Source of the DNA: Phycisphaeraceae bacterium
GTDB lineage: Bacteria > Planctomycetota > Phycisphaerae > Phycisphaerales > UBA1924
Assembly (NCBI GenBank): GCA_019636625.1
Contig: JAHBXE010000005.1
Coordinates: 62,001 to 126,000 of the forward strand
DNA length: 64,000 bases
Direction: 5' to 3'
Under the pieces are notes generated by a model. It did no database searches and had not been told where the DNA came from. It saw only the letters and a program-made list of their open reading frames with translations. Positions 45,614 through 54,288 of this stretch are shown here, piece after piece; within the stretch, counting starts at the first letter, position 1, and every line of letters begins with the position of its first letter. Made by a program: the position numbers and the translations under genes.

Positions 45614-47578
45614 GTGCTCAGACAGGATCTGTGTCAGTTCCCTTGGTCCGTCTCCCCCTCCGGCGATCTCTCCGAGGTCCCCGCCGCGGCCAATCGTTCC
45701 ATCCCCGCCCAGGTCCCCGGCTGCATCCACCTCAACCTGATCCGCGCGGGCATTATCAAGCATCCTCGCCAAGGCCTCGCCGAACTCGACCAGTTCTGGG
45801 TGGGCAAGACCGACTGGCGGTACGAGTGCCGGTTCGAGGCTGATCCGTCCCTCTTCGATCACGGATGCATCGACCTGGTCTGCGAAGGCCTCGACACCAT
45901 CGCCACCATCGAACTCAACGGGAACGTGATCGGCGCCGCCGCGAACATGTTCCACCCCCACCGCTTCCGCTTGTCCGACCTGAAGCGCGGCCAGAACCAC
46001 CTCGCCATTGCCTTCCGATCACCCTTGCGGCATATCCGCGAAGAAGAGGCCCGCCTGGGCACTCGCCCCGTCAACGGCGACTGGGATCCTTACATCTTCA
46101 TTCGCAAGGCCGCCGTGAACTTCGGGTGGGACTTCGCGCCGAAAGTGCCCACCAGCGGCATCTGGAAGCCAGTCCGGTTGGAAGCCTGGAGCGGCGTGCG
46201 GCTTGCCGGCGTCCGGCCGCTGCTAAAACGAGCGACCGGCTCCACGTGGCATGTTGACATCCGCGCGGACCTCGAATGGTGTGGCGATGCGGCGGCGCAA
46301 GGCACCGACCTCGTCGCCGTCTTCGACCCGGGCGGCGATGCGGAATGCCGCGGACGCGCGTCGGTCAAACCGGGCCAAAACCGCGCCCACATCCTCATTC
46401 GTGTCGACAACCCTCGCTTGTGGTGGCCCCGCGGCCACGGTGACGCCCACCTTTACCCGCTCGACGTGTGTGTCAGCGGTTCCGGTCAACCTCAAGAGCC
46501 GTCCTCGACTGGCGGATTCCATGCTCAAATCGGGTTCCGCGAAGTCCGCCTGAACACGGACGCCGACGAGCACGGCTCCAAGTTCCAGCTCGAGGTGAAT
46601 GGCCAGCCCATCTTCTGCCGGGGCGCGAACTGGGTTCCCGATGCCCTGTTCCCAACCGAAGTCACACCCGAGCGGTACCGCCAGCGCGTGCAGCAGGCGG
46701 CGGATGCGAACATGAACATGCTCCGCGTCTGGGGCGGCGGCTACTACGAAGATGAGGAGTTCTACCGCGCGTGCGATGAACGGGGCATCCTCGTCTGGCA
46801 GGACTTCATGTTCGCCTGCGCCATGTACCCCGAGGAATCACCCTTCCCCTACCTCATCGAGTCCGAAGCACGCCACCAGGTCACGCGCCTCTCCTCGCAC
46901 CCCAGCGTCGCCCTCTGGTGCGGCGGGAACGAGTGCATCTGGGCGTACGAATCGTGGGGCAACGCGCCGGGCGAGTTACCGTGGAAGACTCGGGTGGGAG
47001 ACAAGACCTGGGGCCGGTTGTACTACCTTGATCTCCTGCCGCGGCTGGTGGCGGAGTTGGACCCCACGCGCCCGTACTGGGCGAACTCTCCATGGTCGGG
47101 GTCTGAGTCGATACCCACCAACGGAACCACCCACGGCGACCGTCACACGTGGGATGCGCAGCTGGAAGGGTACCGAACGATCACCCCTCGCTTCTGCAGC
47201 GAACTGGGCCAGCAGTCGCCGTCATGCTGGGAGACGCTGGAGCACGCCATCGGCGCATCCCAGATGACCATGGGCTCTGCCGCCCTCACCCATCGTCAGC
47301 GAGCGACGGGCGGAACCGCGAAGATGATTGATGAACTCCTGGCCGCGCAGGGACCCCCGCCGACGAATCTCCGCGACTGGTTCGCCCGGTCGCACCATCT
47401 TCAGCAACGGGCCCTCGAACACGGGATCGAGTGGCTCCTGGCCCAGCGGCCTCGCTGCATGGGCATCCTGCTGTGGCAGCTCAACGAGATGTGGCCCGGC
47501 CTGAGTTGGTCCGTCATCGACGCCGACGGCCGCGCGAAGCCCGCATGGCACACGGTCCGCCAGTTGTTCGCTTCCTGA
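45614..47578 (+). CDS. Beta-mannosidase (GH2)
   Basis: Glycoside hydrolase of family 2, about 654 residues, that releases terminal beta-linked mannose. It has a jelly-roll N-terminal domain (VPGCIHLNLIRAGII, DWRYECRF), an immunoglobulin-like domain (VRPLLKRATGSTWHV) and a TIM barrel with FCRGANWVPDALFP and RVWGGGYYEDEEFY. The acid/base is the Glu in CGGNECIW and the nucleophile the Glu in CSELGQQSP. The C-terminal domains of some family members are absent. The start is uncertain; the GTG at 45614 gives the expected N-terminus, though the frame is open to 45359. There is no signal peptide, so it works inside the cell. Confidence 0.9.
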   Translation: MLRQDLCQFPWSVSPSGDLSEVPAAANRSIPAQVPGCIHLNLIRAGIIKHPRQGLAELDQFWVGKTDWRYECRFEADPSLFDHGCIDLVCEGLDTIATIELNGNVIGAAANMFHPHRFRLSDLKRGQNHLAIAFRSPLRHIREEEARLGTRPVNGDWDPYIFIRKAAVNFGWDFAPKVPTSGIWKPVRLEAWSGVRLAGVRPLLKRATGSTWHVDIRADLEWCGDAAAQGTDLVAVFDPGGDAECRGRASVKPGQNRAHILIRVDNPRLWWPRGHGDAHLYPLDVCVSGSGQPQEPSSTGGFHAQIGFREVRLNTDADEHGSKFQLEVNGQPIFCRGANWVPDALFPTEVTPERYRQRVQQAADANMNMLRVWGGGYYEDEEFYRACDERGILVWQDFMFACAMYPEESPFPYLIESEARHQVTRLSSHPSVALWCGGNECIWAYESWGNAPGELPWKTRVGDKTWGRLYYLDLLPRLVAELDPTRPYWANSPWSGSESIPTNGTTHGDRHTWDAQLEGYRTITPRFCSELGQQSPSCWETLEHAIGASQMTMGSAALTHRQRATGGTAKMIDELLAAQGPPPTNLRDWFARSHHLQQRALEHGIEWLLAQRPRCMGILLWQLNEMWPGLSWSVIDADGRAKPAWHTVRQLFAS

Positions 47579-47665
47579 ACACTGCCAGCCCCCAACCGCC
47601 CACTCCTACGCCCTTCACCGCCAGCGTTATCTCTGTTCGTCCATCCGTCACTGCGTCTCTTCTCT

Positions 47666-48589
47666 CTACTCCTTTAACCCCTGCGTCGCCACCCCCTCGA
47701 TCAACGCCCTCTGCGTGAACAGGAACAGCACCAGCACCGGCGCCATCGTGATGAAGCTCGCGGCCATTACGTGGTTCCATGGCGTCCCCCCGTGCTGCCG
47801 CTCGTACAGGGCCAGGCCCATCATCAGCGTGTACTGCTTCTGCTGGTTGATGAAGACCAGCGGCGCGAGGAAGTCGTTCCAGGAGGCGATGAACTGCAGC
47901 AGCGCTGCCACCGCCAGCGCGGGCTTGGCCAGCGGCAGGATGATCCGCCAGAACGATCCCCAGTGCGAGCATCCGTCCAACTGCGCCGCTTCGTCCAGTT
48001 CCCTCGGTATCCCGAGGAAGAACTGACGCAGCAGGAACACCGTGAACGCCCCACCGAACCACGCGGGCACCCACAGCGGCGCGAAAGTCCCGATCCATCC
48101 CATGTGCTTGTACAACAGGTACTGCGGCGCCATGATCACCGTAAAAGGGATCATCATCGTCGCCAGCACCACCAGGAACAGCGAGTCCCGCCCGCGCCAC
48201 TTGATCCGCGAGAATCCATACGCCGCGATCGCGCTCGACAACACCATCCCCGCCACGCTCAGCACGGACACCAGCGCCGTGTTGCGGATGTACAACCGGA
48301 AGTCCGTCACCGGATTATCGAATGCCGCGCTGTAGTTCGCCGCGGCCTGGCTCCCCAGTTTCTCCGCGTACGCCCCGCTCAGTTTGCCCGGCGCCACTCC
48401 CGACTCATCCGCGAACCGCGGCAACACGCCCACATCCCGCGACAGCGTCTCCGCCGCGGGCTTGAGCGAGGTCGCGAACATCCAGAACAGGGGCGCAAGA
48501 AACATCAGGCCGACCACCAGCATCAGCGCGGTGAGCATCCATCGCCCCGCCCCGCCGCCCCATCGCCTTGTTCCGCTGCCGTTGCTCAT
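47666..48589 (-). CDS. Sugar ABC transporter permease (MalG/CUT1 type)
   Basis: Permease of 307 residues with six membrane helices. The EAA loop that docks the ATPase is ELDEAAQLDGCSHWGSFWRI, close to the C-terminal half. It has the CUT1-type large periplasmic loop after the first helix (ETLSRDVGVLPRFADESG, and a long GKLSGAYAEKL region). The ATG overlaps the stop codon of the second permease gene by four bases (ATGA). Together with the other permease and the binding protein it forms the membrane part of an importer for oligosaccharides. No ATP-binding subunit is encoded nearby. Confidence 0.92.
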   Translation of the reverse strand: MSNGSGTRRWGGGAGRWMLTALMLVVGLMFLAPLFWMFATSLKPAAETLSRDVGVLPRFADESGVAPGKLSGAYAEKLGSQAAANYSAAFDNPVTDFRLYIRNTALVSVLSVAGMVLSSAIAAYGFSRIKWRGRDSLFLVVLATMMIPFTVIMAPQYLLYKHMGWIGTFAPLWVPAWFGGAFTVFLLRQFFLGIPRELDEAAQLDGCSHWGSFWRIILPLAKPALAVAALLQFIASWNDFLAPLVFINQQKQYTLMMGLALYERQHGGTPWNHVMAASFITMAPVLVLFLFTQRALIEGVATQGLKE

Positions 48590-49464
48590 GCTGCCCTGTA
48601 ATACGTCAACTTCCTCGACAACCCCAGCGCCACCAGTGTCAACGCCACCGCGATCAGAATCTGCACCCACGCCAGGGCGCTTGCGTACCCCATCCGCCCA
48701 TATTCAAACGCATTCCGGTACACATACAGCGAGAACACCATCGTCGCGTTGTCCGGCCCGCCGCGCGTCATCAGCAGCGGCGCCGCGAAGATCTGCAGCG
48801 ACCAGATCGTGGACATCACCGTGTTGAACAGCACCGCCGGGGACATCGACGGCAGCGTCACGCTCACGAACCGCCGCCACGCCCCAAGCCCATCGATCGC
48901 CGCTGCCTCGTACAGGCTCCGCGGCACATCCCGCAGCGCCGCCGTGTAGATCACCACCGACGTCCCGTAGAACCACAGCCCCATCAGCACCATCGCCCAC
49001 AGCGCTGCCCGGGGGTCGCCCAGCCAATCCACCGGTCCCACACCCACCGACTTCAACCCGGCATTGATCAGCCCGTTGTCCGTGGTGAACATGTACCGCC
49101 ACCCGATCGCCGCCGCCACAATCGGTACCAACGTCGGCAGGAACACCGCCGCACGGACAAACCCCGTCCCCGGAAGCCGCCTCTCCAGCAACACCGCAAT
49201 ACCCAGCGACATCGCACCGCCGACCGCGACCGAGGCGAACGTGTACACCAGCGTGTTCCGCAGCGAAACCCAGAACAGCGAATCCCCCAACATTTCCCGG
49301 TAGTTCGCCAGCCCCACCGGCACCGACTTCTCCAGCAGCGAGTAGTCCGTGAAGCTGTAAAACAAACTCATTGCCACCGGCGCCGCGAGGAACCACACGA
49401 AACCCACCAGCCAAGGCGACACCCACGCCAGCCCGACCAGCCATGTCGGCCAACGTCGCCTCAT
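48586..49464 (-). CDS. Sugar ABC transporter permease (MalF/CUT1 type)
   Basis: Permease of 292 residues with six membrane helices and the EAA loop SLYEAAAIDGLGAWRRFVSV. GLANYREMLGDSLFWVSLRN before the second helix is typical of MalF/UgpA-type subunits. It probably pairs with the MalG-type protein encoded directly downstream. The ATG at 49464 follows AGGAGG, which lies in the end of the solute-binding protein gene, and the start overlaps its stop by four bases. Confidence 0.92.
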   Translation of the reverse strand: MRRRWPTWLVGLAWVSPWLVGFVWFLAAPVAMSLFYSFTDYSLLEKSVPVGLANYREMLGDSLFWVSLRNTLVYTFASVAVGGAMSLGIAVLLERRLPGTGFVRAAVFLPTLVPIVAAAIGWRYMFTTDNGLINAGLKSVGVGPVDWLGDPRAALWAMVLMGLWFYGTSVVIYTAALRDVPRSLYEAAAIDGLGAWRRFVSVTLPSMSPAVLFNTVMSTIWSLQIFAAPLLMTRGGPDNATMVFSLYVYRNAFEYGRMGYASALAWVQILIAVALTLVALGLSRKLTYYRAA

Positions 49465-50921
49465 GCACCCTCCTGTGTGGCAGCACCGCTCCACCGCTGC
49501 GCCTCAACCTCTTGGGTGGTAGCAGCGCCCCGCCGCTGCGGCCCCTCACCGGGATCGCCCAGTCTCGCCTCGCGCCTCCTCCGCAGCCGCTCCGCCGAAA
49601 GATCGATCACTTCCTGCACCCGCGCCTCCACCCGCCTCAACTCCGCCCCCACATCCGCCCCGCCCCACACCGCTTCAAACGCCGCGATCATCATGTCGTT
49701 GTACTGTTTCCACGCCCGAGTCCGCGGCTGAATTCTCGCCCGCGAACTCTGCATCAGGTCGTTGTGCAGCGCGATGTACGGGTGCGGGTGCTCCGACTCG
49801 AACCTCTCCGAGACCGACCTCAGCCCCGACGGCTTGCACTGCTCCATCGCCAGCCGCTCGTGCACATCCCGCCGCTGCGTGAACAGCAGAAACTCCGCCG
49901 CCGCCTCCGCGTTCGGGCTCCCCTTTGGCACCATCAGCACATCCGCCTCGATCAGCGTGATCGGGCTTGCCTCGTCGTACACCGCCTCATCCACCGGCAT
50001 CGCCGCCGCGGCGTACTCCAGCCCCGGCGCATACACGCGGGCAAAGTTCGCCGTCCACGGCCCCTGCATGATCATCGGCACCCGCGCGTTGAAGAATGGA
50101 TCATCCGCCGACCCGATGCTCCGGTTGAACGACGAGGCGAAGGCCCGGCCCGGCACCCGCCCCAGCCGCTCCGCCGTGCGCGACACCCACTCGAACGCCT
50201 TTATCCCCTCCGCCGAAGCCACGGTTGCCCGACCCGGCGTGCCACGCGCGCCGGGCTCGTACAGATCTCCGCCGAACACGAACGGCCAGAAGTACACCCA
50301 CCAGTCCGGGATCGCCTGGTGAAATCCGCACACCCGCAGCCGTCCATCCGACTCCCGTCGCGTCAACCGCTCGGCGCATGCATCCAACTCCGCGATGGTC
50401 CGCGGCGGCCGATCAATCCCCGCCTCTCGGAACATGGCCCGGTTGTAGTACAGCGCCAACGAATGGCACGTCGAGACCCCCGCCCATTGCTTCCCTTCGT
50501 GCGTGAGCAACTGCCACACCGCCGGCGTGTAATACGACTCGTTCAGGTGCCCCGCCCCCGCCAACGTGTCCACCGCCAGCAGCGCCCCCGCTTCCGCGTA
50601 CTGCGGGATGCTGTAACTCCACAGGCCCACGATGTCCGGCGGGTCCCCACCACCAATCGCCACCATCGCCTTCGCACCGATATCCGCCACCGTCAGTTTC
50701 GTCACCCAGATCCGATCCTGCGACTGATTGAACCAGTCGACCATCCGCTGCGCGGCCGCGCCCTCCTGGTCCGTCCACTTCTCCCAGTACACGACTTCCT
50801 TCCGACCAGCGGGCGCCTGCTGAAACCTCGACCGCCGCGGCCAGAACGCCCACGCCGCACCACCCGCCGCCATCACCGTCAGCGCCGCCCGCCGGGTCAG
50901 AGATTGAGCCTCGCCGCTCAT
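49461..50921 (-). CDS. Sugar ABC transporter solute-binding protein
   Basis: Extracellular binding protein of 486 residues (SBP type 1, CUT1 family). The N-terminus has a twin-arginine-like signal (LTRRAALTVMAAGGAAWAF) and no lipobox, so it may be exported by Tat and released or anchored. Hallmarks are VVYWEKWTDQEGAAAQRMVDWF, VTVADIG-type strands (LTVADIGAKAMVAIGGGDPPD, given in part), GPWTANFARVYAPG and EAAAEFLLFTQ. The C-terminus ends in an imperfect repeat, GAATTQE and GAATQEG, that is encoded by the direct repeat at 49471-49543 and is not part of the fold. The substrate is probably a mannose-containing oligosaccharide, by context. Confidence 0.88.
   Translation of the reverse strand: MSGEAQSLTRRAALTVMAAGGAAWAFWPRRSRFQQAPAGRKEVVYWEKWTDQEGAAAQRMVDWFNQSQDRIWVTKLTVADIGAKAMVAIGGGDPPDIVGLWSYSIPQYAEAGALLAVDTLAGAGHLNESYYTPAVWQLLTHEGKQWAGVSTCHSLALYYNRAMFREAGIDRPPRTIAELDACAERLTRRESDGRLRVCGFHQAIPDWWVYFWPFVFGGDLYEPGARGTPGRATVASAEGIKAFEWVSRTAERLGRVPGRAFASSFNRSIGSADDPFFNARVPMIMQGPWTANFARVYAPGLEYAAAAMPVDEAVYDEASPITLIEADVLMVPKGSPNAEAAAEFLLFTQRRDVHERLAMEQCKPSGLRSVSERFESEHPHPYIALHNDLMQSSRARIQPRTRAWKQYNDMMIAAFEAVWGGADVGAELRRVEARVQEVIDLSAERLRRRREARLGDPGEGPQRRGAATTQEVEAQRWSGAATQEGA
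49471..49543. repeat. Imperfect ~33-bp direct repeat at the end of the binding-protein gene
   Basis: Two copies (49471-49503 and 49510-49543) share roughly 26 of 33 positions, with the core GCAGCGGYGGRGCGSTGCT on the minus strand. The downstream copy carries the AGGAGG that serves the MalF-type permease gene, so the repeat is both C-terminal coding sequence and ribosome binding site. Confidence 0.6.
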
Positions 50922-51083
50922 CGCCTTTCACTCTGCTCTTTCGCCCGAAGGACGCACGCCCGGTGCCAGCGGCGCCTCGCAACAAGCCGCCGGTCTTCGA
51001 CCAAGGAAAGCGTCATCGCCCGGAGAGCGAACGATGTCGTCCTCGGCATCCTGTCAAGCCCAAGTAACTCCACGCGCGCCGAG

Positions 51084-51089
51084 TATACT
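51084..51089 (+). promoter_or_regulatory. -10 box close to the alpha-mannosidase start
   Basis: TATACT lies only nine bases before the alpha-mannosidase ATG. If used, transcription would start at or next to the start codon and give a leaderless or nearly leaderless mRNA. No Shine-Dalgarno is present. A clear -35 was not found. Confidence 0.4.
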
Positions 51090-51098
51090 CGACCCCGC

Positions 51099-54000
51099 AT
51101 GCCGCCCCTGCCCGCGAAAACCCGCGGCCAACTCGCCGCCGAATCCCTCAAGCCGTTCTCACACGAGATCCTCCCTGCTCTTGTCGTTCCGCAGGCTGCA
51201 CCCCTCTCCGCCGAGGTCTTTCAGACTCCCCATCGTCTCCCGCTTTCCGAGGCCAAGCGAGCCAACTACCACACCGTCCATCTCGGTTGGCACTGGGGCC
51301 CCGCTTGGTCCACCGCTTGGTTTCGAGTCCGCGGCACCGTTCCCGCTTCCATGGCCGGCCAGCGCGTCTGCCTCCGCTTCAGCACCGGTACCGAAGCGCT
51401 CATCTGGCGCCATGACACACCGTACCACGGCCTCGACATCAACCGCGACACCGCCGTCCTCTTCCCTCTCGCCAAGGGCGGCGAGCCGATCGAGTTATTC
51501 GTCGAGGCCGCGTGCAACCACGTGCTGGGCATCACGGACCAACTCTTCTGGGAACCGCCCGAACACATGGCCCGCTGGCGAGAGCCGACGCCCGGCCGCT
51601 TCGAGAAGTGCGAACTCGTCACTGTCAATCAGGAAGCGTGGCGCTTGATGCGCACCTTCGAGTTCGCCCGCCTCCTGCTCGAACAGACGCCCGACGATTC
51701 GCCGCGATGCAACCAACTCATCGAAGCGCTCGAGACAGTGTCCCGCCAGGTCCCCGCCAACCTGCCGGACGCCACCGCCTTCATCGAATCCGCACTCTCC
51801 GCGTCTCTCCCGCCTCGCCCCCCCGCCTGCTGGACGGTCGGCCACGCCCACCTCGACACCGCCTGGCTCTGGCCCATCGCCGAGACCAAACGCAAGGCCC
51901 TCCGCACCTTCGCCAACTCTCTGCGCCTGATGGAGCGCTTCCCCGAGTACCACTTCCTCTGCACCCAGCCGCAGCAGTACCAGTGGGTCAAGGAGCAGTC
52001 GCCGCAGCTCTTCGAGCAGATCCGCGCCCGCGTGAAAGTGGGCCGCTGGGAACCCCTCGGCGCGTTCTGGGTCGAGCCCGACGGCAACCTCCCGAGCGGC
52101 GAGTCCTTCATCCGACAGATCCTCCTCGCCAACAAGTTCTGGCGCGAGAACTTCCCCGACCTCCCACCGCAGCGCCTCGCCTACCTCCCCGACACCTTCG
52201 GCTTCGCCGCGAGCCTCCCCCAGATCTTCCGCCTCGCCGGCCTCGACACCTTCATCACCAACAAGCTCTGGTGGAACGAAACCAACGAGTTCCCCCACAC
52301 CCACTTCCGCTGGCGCGGCATCGACGGCACCGAAATCCTCTCACACCTCACCCCCGGCCAGGAATACAACGCCACCAACACACCCTTCGAGCTCCTTCGA
52401 GGCCAGCGGATCGCGCAACGCAAAGATCCACACGCAATGCCCTGGCTCCAACCCTTCGGCTTCGGCGACGGCGGTGGCGGGCCGACGGACTGGACGATCC
52501 TCTACTCGCAACTCGCCGCGAAGTGCCCCGATCTTCCCGCGACGACACCCCGCGGCGCCGCCGACTTCTGCCGCGAGTTCCACCGCCGCGCTGCCGAACT
52601 CGAATCCCGTGGCACGCCATTGCCCGTCTACGAGGGCGAGTTGTACCTCGAACGCCATCGCGGCACATACACCACCCAGGCGCGCGTCAAGCAGGACAAC
52701 GCCCTCGCGGAAAGTTTGCTCCGCTGCGTCGAATGGTTGGTCTTTGCCGGCCCGACACCGAACGACGACATGACGCACAGAGCGGTCGCCCAAGAACTCA
52801 ATCAAGCCTGGAAGACTGTTCTCCTCAACCAGTTTCACGACATCCTTCCGGGTTCCTCCATCGGGGAGGTTTACGAAGACGCCTGGCACGATCTGCAGAT
52901 GGTGCACGGTTGCGCTCTATCCCTCGCAAGCCGTGCCAGGCGACTGTGGACCTCCCACGCACACACGGTTGGACTGTCGCTTCCGCTCGCCGTCTTCAAC
53001 CCGTGCTCGCACGCGTGCGATGCTTGGGTCAGCTTCGATCATCCGGACGGCGGCGAACGGCACGTGCTCGCTCGCGATGTTCCCGCACTCGGGGTTCGTG
53101 TGATAGACGGCGACGTGGCGCCGCCGTCCGTCCGCTGCGACAACTTCACGCTCGACAACGGCATCATCCGTGCCACCGTTGATGACTCTGGCTGTCTGTC
53201 GCACCTGTCTCGCATAGGCGCTGCTTCTGTGGCCTCGGAGCCGCTGAACCATCTCGTGCTCTATCGAGACAACCCGCCACACTGGGATGCCTGGGACATC
53301 GTCGAAGACTATCTGAACCACGCCACCCCCGTTGACACGCCGACCAAGCGAGAAACAGTTACCTACAAGGGTCAGCCTGCCGTTCAGGTGTCGAGGCCCC
53401 TCGGCGACGCCAGTGAAATCCGGCAAGTCTTCTCGCTGCTCCCACACTCGCCACGACTCAACATCCACACGCACATTGTCTGGCGCGAGAAGCACCTCTT
53501 GCTTCGGGCTCTCTTTCCTACGACGATTCGTGCGGACCACGCCACCTACGAGATCCCCTTCGGCCACATCCAGCGACCCACCACCCGCGACAACCCCATC
53601 GACAGAGCCAAGTTTGAAGTCCCGGCACACCGCTGGATGGACCTTTCCAACCCGGCGGAAGGCCGCGGCCTCGCCATCCTGAACGACGGCAAGTACGGCC
53701 ACTCCTGCCATGGTTCAACCATGGGGCTCTCTCTCCTGCGAAGCCCAACGTGGCCAGACCCCGACGCCGACTCGGGTATGCACCCCGAGCACGAGTTCAC
53801 CTACAGCCTCATGCCCCATCACGGCGACTGGCGCGCCGCTGGCGTTGACAAGGAAGCGGAGCGCATGATGCACCCCGTATGGGCCGTGCCGCTTCCACTC
53901 GACCAGCCAGGCCGGCACGGTGACACCTGGGCCCCCTTCCGCCTCACCGGTTCCGCCGCCCTCCGCATCGCAACAATCAAGCCCCCCGAAACCGGCGAAG

Positions 54001-54212
54001 CGAACAAGCTCATCCTCCGCCTTCACGAAAACCACGGCCGCCCCGACGAATGCCGCATCGACTGGGCCCTTCCCGTCACCGCCGTCGCGCCCGTCGATCT
54101 CCTCGAACGTCCGATCGCGCTTCCCCTTGCCCACAACGCTGCGGCAGGCTCAACCACCTTCGCGATCAAACCCTTCCAGATCATCACTCTGGCCGTGACC
54201 CTTTCACGCTGA
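51099..54212 (+). CDS. Alpha-mannosidase (GH38)
   Basis: Retaining alpha-mannosidase of 1037 residues. The catalytic zinc is bound by GHAHLDTAWLWP (about 247-258) together with a later histidine in NQFHDILPGSS. The nucleophile is the Asp in YLPDTFGF (about 363). KLWWNETNEFPHTHFRWRG is the substrate-pocket region. An N-terminal beta domain (GWHWGPAWSTAWFRV) and a C-terminal beta-sandwich complete the family layout. It removes alpha-linked mannose from glycans in the cytoplasm; no signal peptide is seen. The frame is open 1.7 kb upstream, but that extension is a Pro/Arg-rich shadow. It is divergent from the binding-protein gene. Confidence 0.93.
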   Translation: MPPLPAKTRGQLAAESLKPFSHEILPALVVPQAAPLSAEVFQTPHRLPLSEAKRANYHTVHLGWHWGPAWSTAWFRVRGTVPASMAGQRVCLRFSTGTEALIWRHDTPYHGLDINRDTAVLFPLAKGGEPIELFVEAACNHVLGITDQLFWEPPEHMARWREPTPGRFEKCELVTVNQEAWRLMRTFEFARLLLEQTPDDSPRCNQLIEALETVSRQVPANLPDATAFIESALSASLPPRPPACWTVGHAHLDTAWLWPIAETKRKALRTFANSLRLMERFPEYHFLCTQPQQYQWVKEQSPQLFEQIRARVKVGRWEPLGAFWVEPDGNLPSGESFIRQILLANKFWRENFPDLPPQRLAYLPDTFGFAASLPQIFRLAGLDTFITNKLWWNETNEFPHTHFRWRGIDGTEILSHLTPGQEYNATNTPFELLRGQRIAQRKDPHAMPWLQPFGFGDGGGGPTDWTILYSQLAAKCPDLPATTPRGAADFCREFHRRAAELESRGTPLPVYEGELYLERHRGTYTTQARVKQDNALAESLLRCVEWLVFAGPTPNDDMTHRAVAQELNQAWKTVLLNQFHDILPGSSIGEVYEDAWHDLQMVHGCALSLASRARRLWTSHAHTVGLSLPLAVFNPCSHACDAWVSFDHPDGGERHVLARDVPALGVRVIDGDVAPPSVRCDNFTLDNGIIRATVDDSGCLSHLSRIGAASVASEPLNHLVLYRDNPPHWDAWDIVEDYLNHATPVDTPTKRETVTYKGQPAVQVSRPLGDASEIRQVFSLLPHSPRLNIHTHIVWREKHLLLRALFPTTIRADHATYEIPFGHIQRPTTRDNPIDRAKFEVPAHRWMDLSNPAEGRGLAILNDGKYGHSCHGSTMGLSLLRSPTWPDPDADSGMHPEHEFTYSLMPHHGDWRAAGVDKEAERMMHPVWAVPLPLDQPGRHGDTWAPFRLTGSAALRIATIKPPETGEANKLILRLHENHGRPDECRIDWALPVTAVAPVDLLERPIALPLAHNAAAGSTTFAIKPFQIITLAVTLSR

Positions 54213-54288
54213 TATCCAACGAATACCCGGTGCCCACTGACGTCTCCAGCGGCGCAAGGCCAGCTTCTCTCGCTTCACCCGGTCTTAC

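Noticed and set aside
49371..51098. Long N-terminal extension of the alpha-mannosidase frame
   Set aside because: It is Pro/Arg/His-rich, antisense to the ABC genes and lacks any start signal. The enzyme begins normally at 51099.
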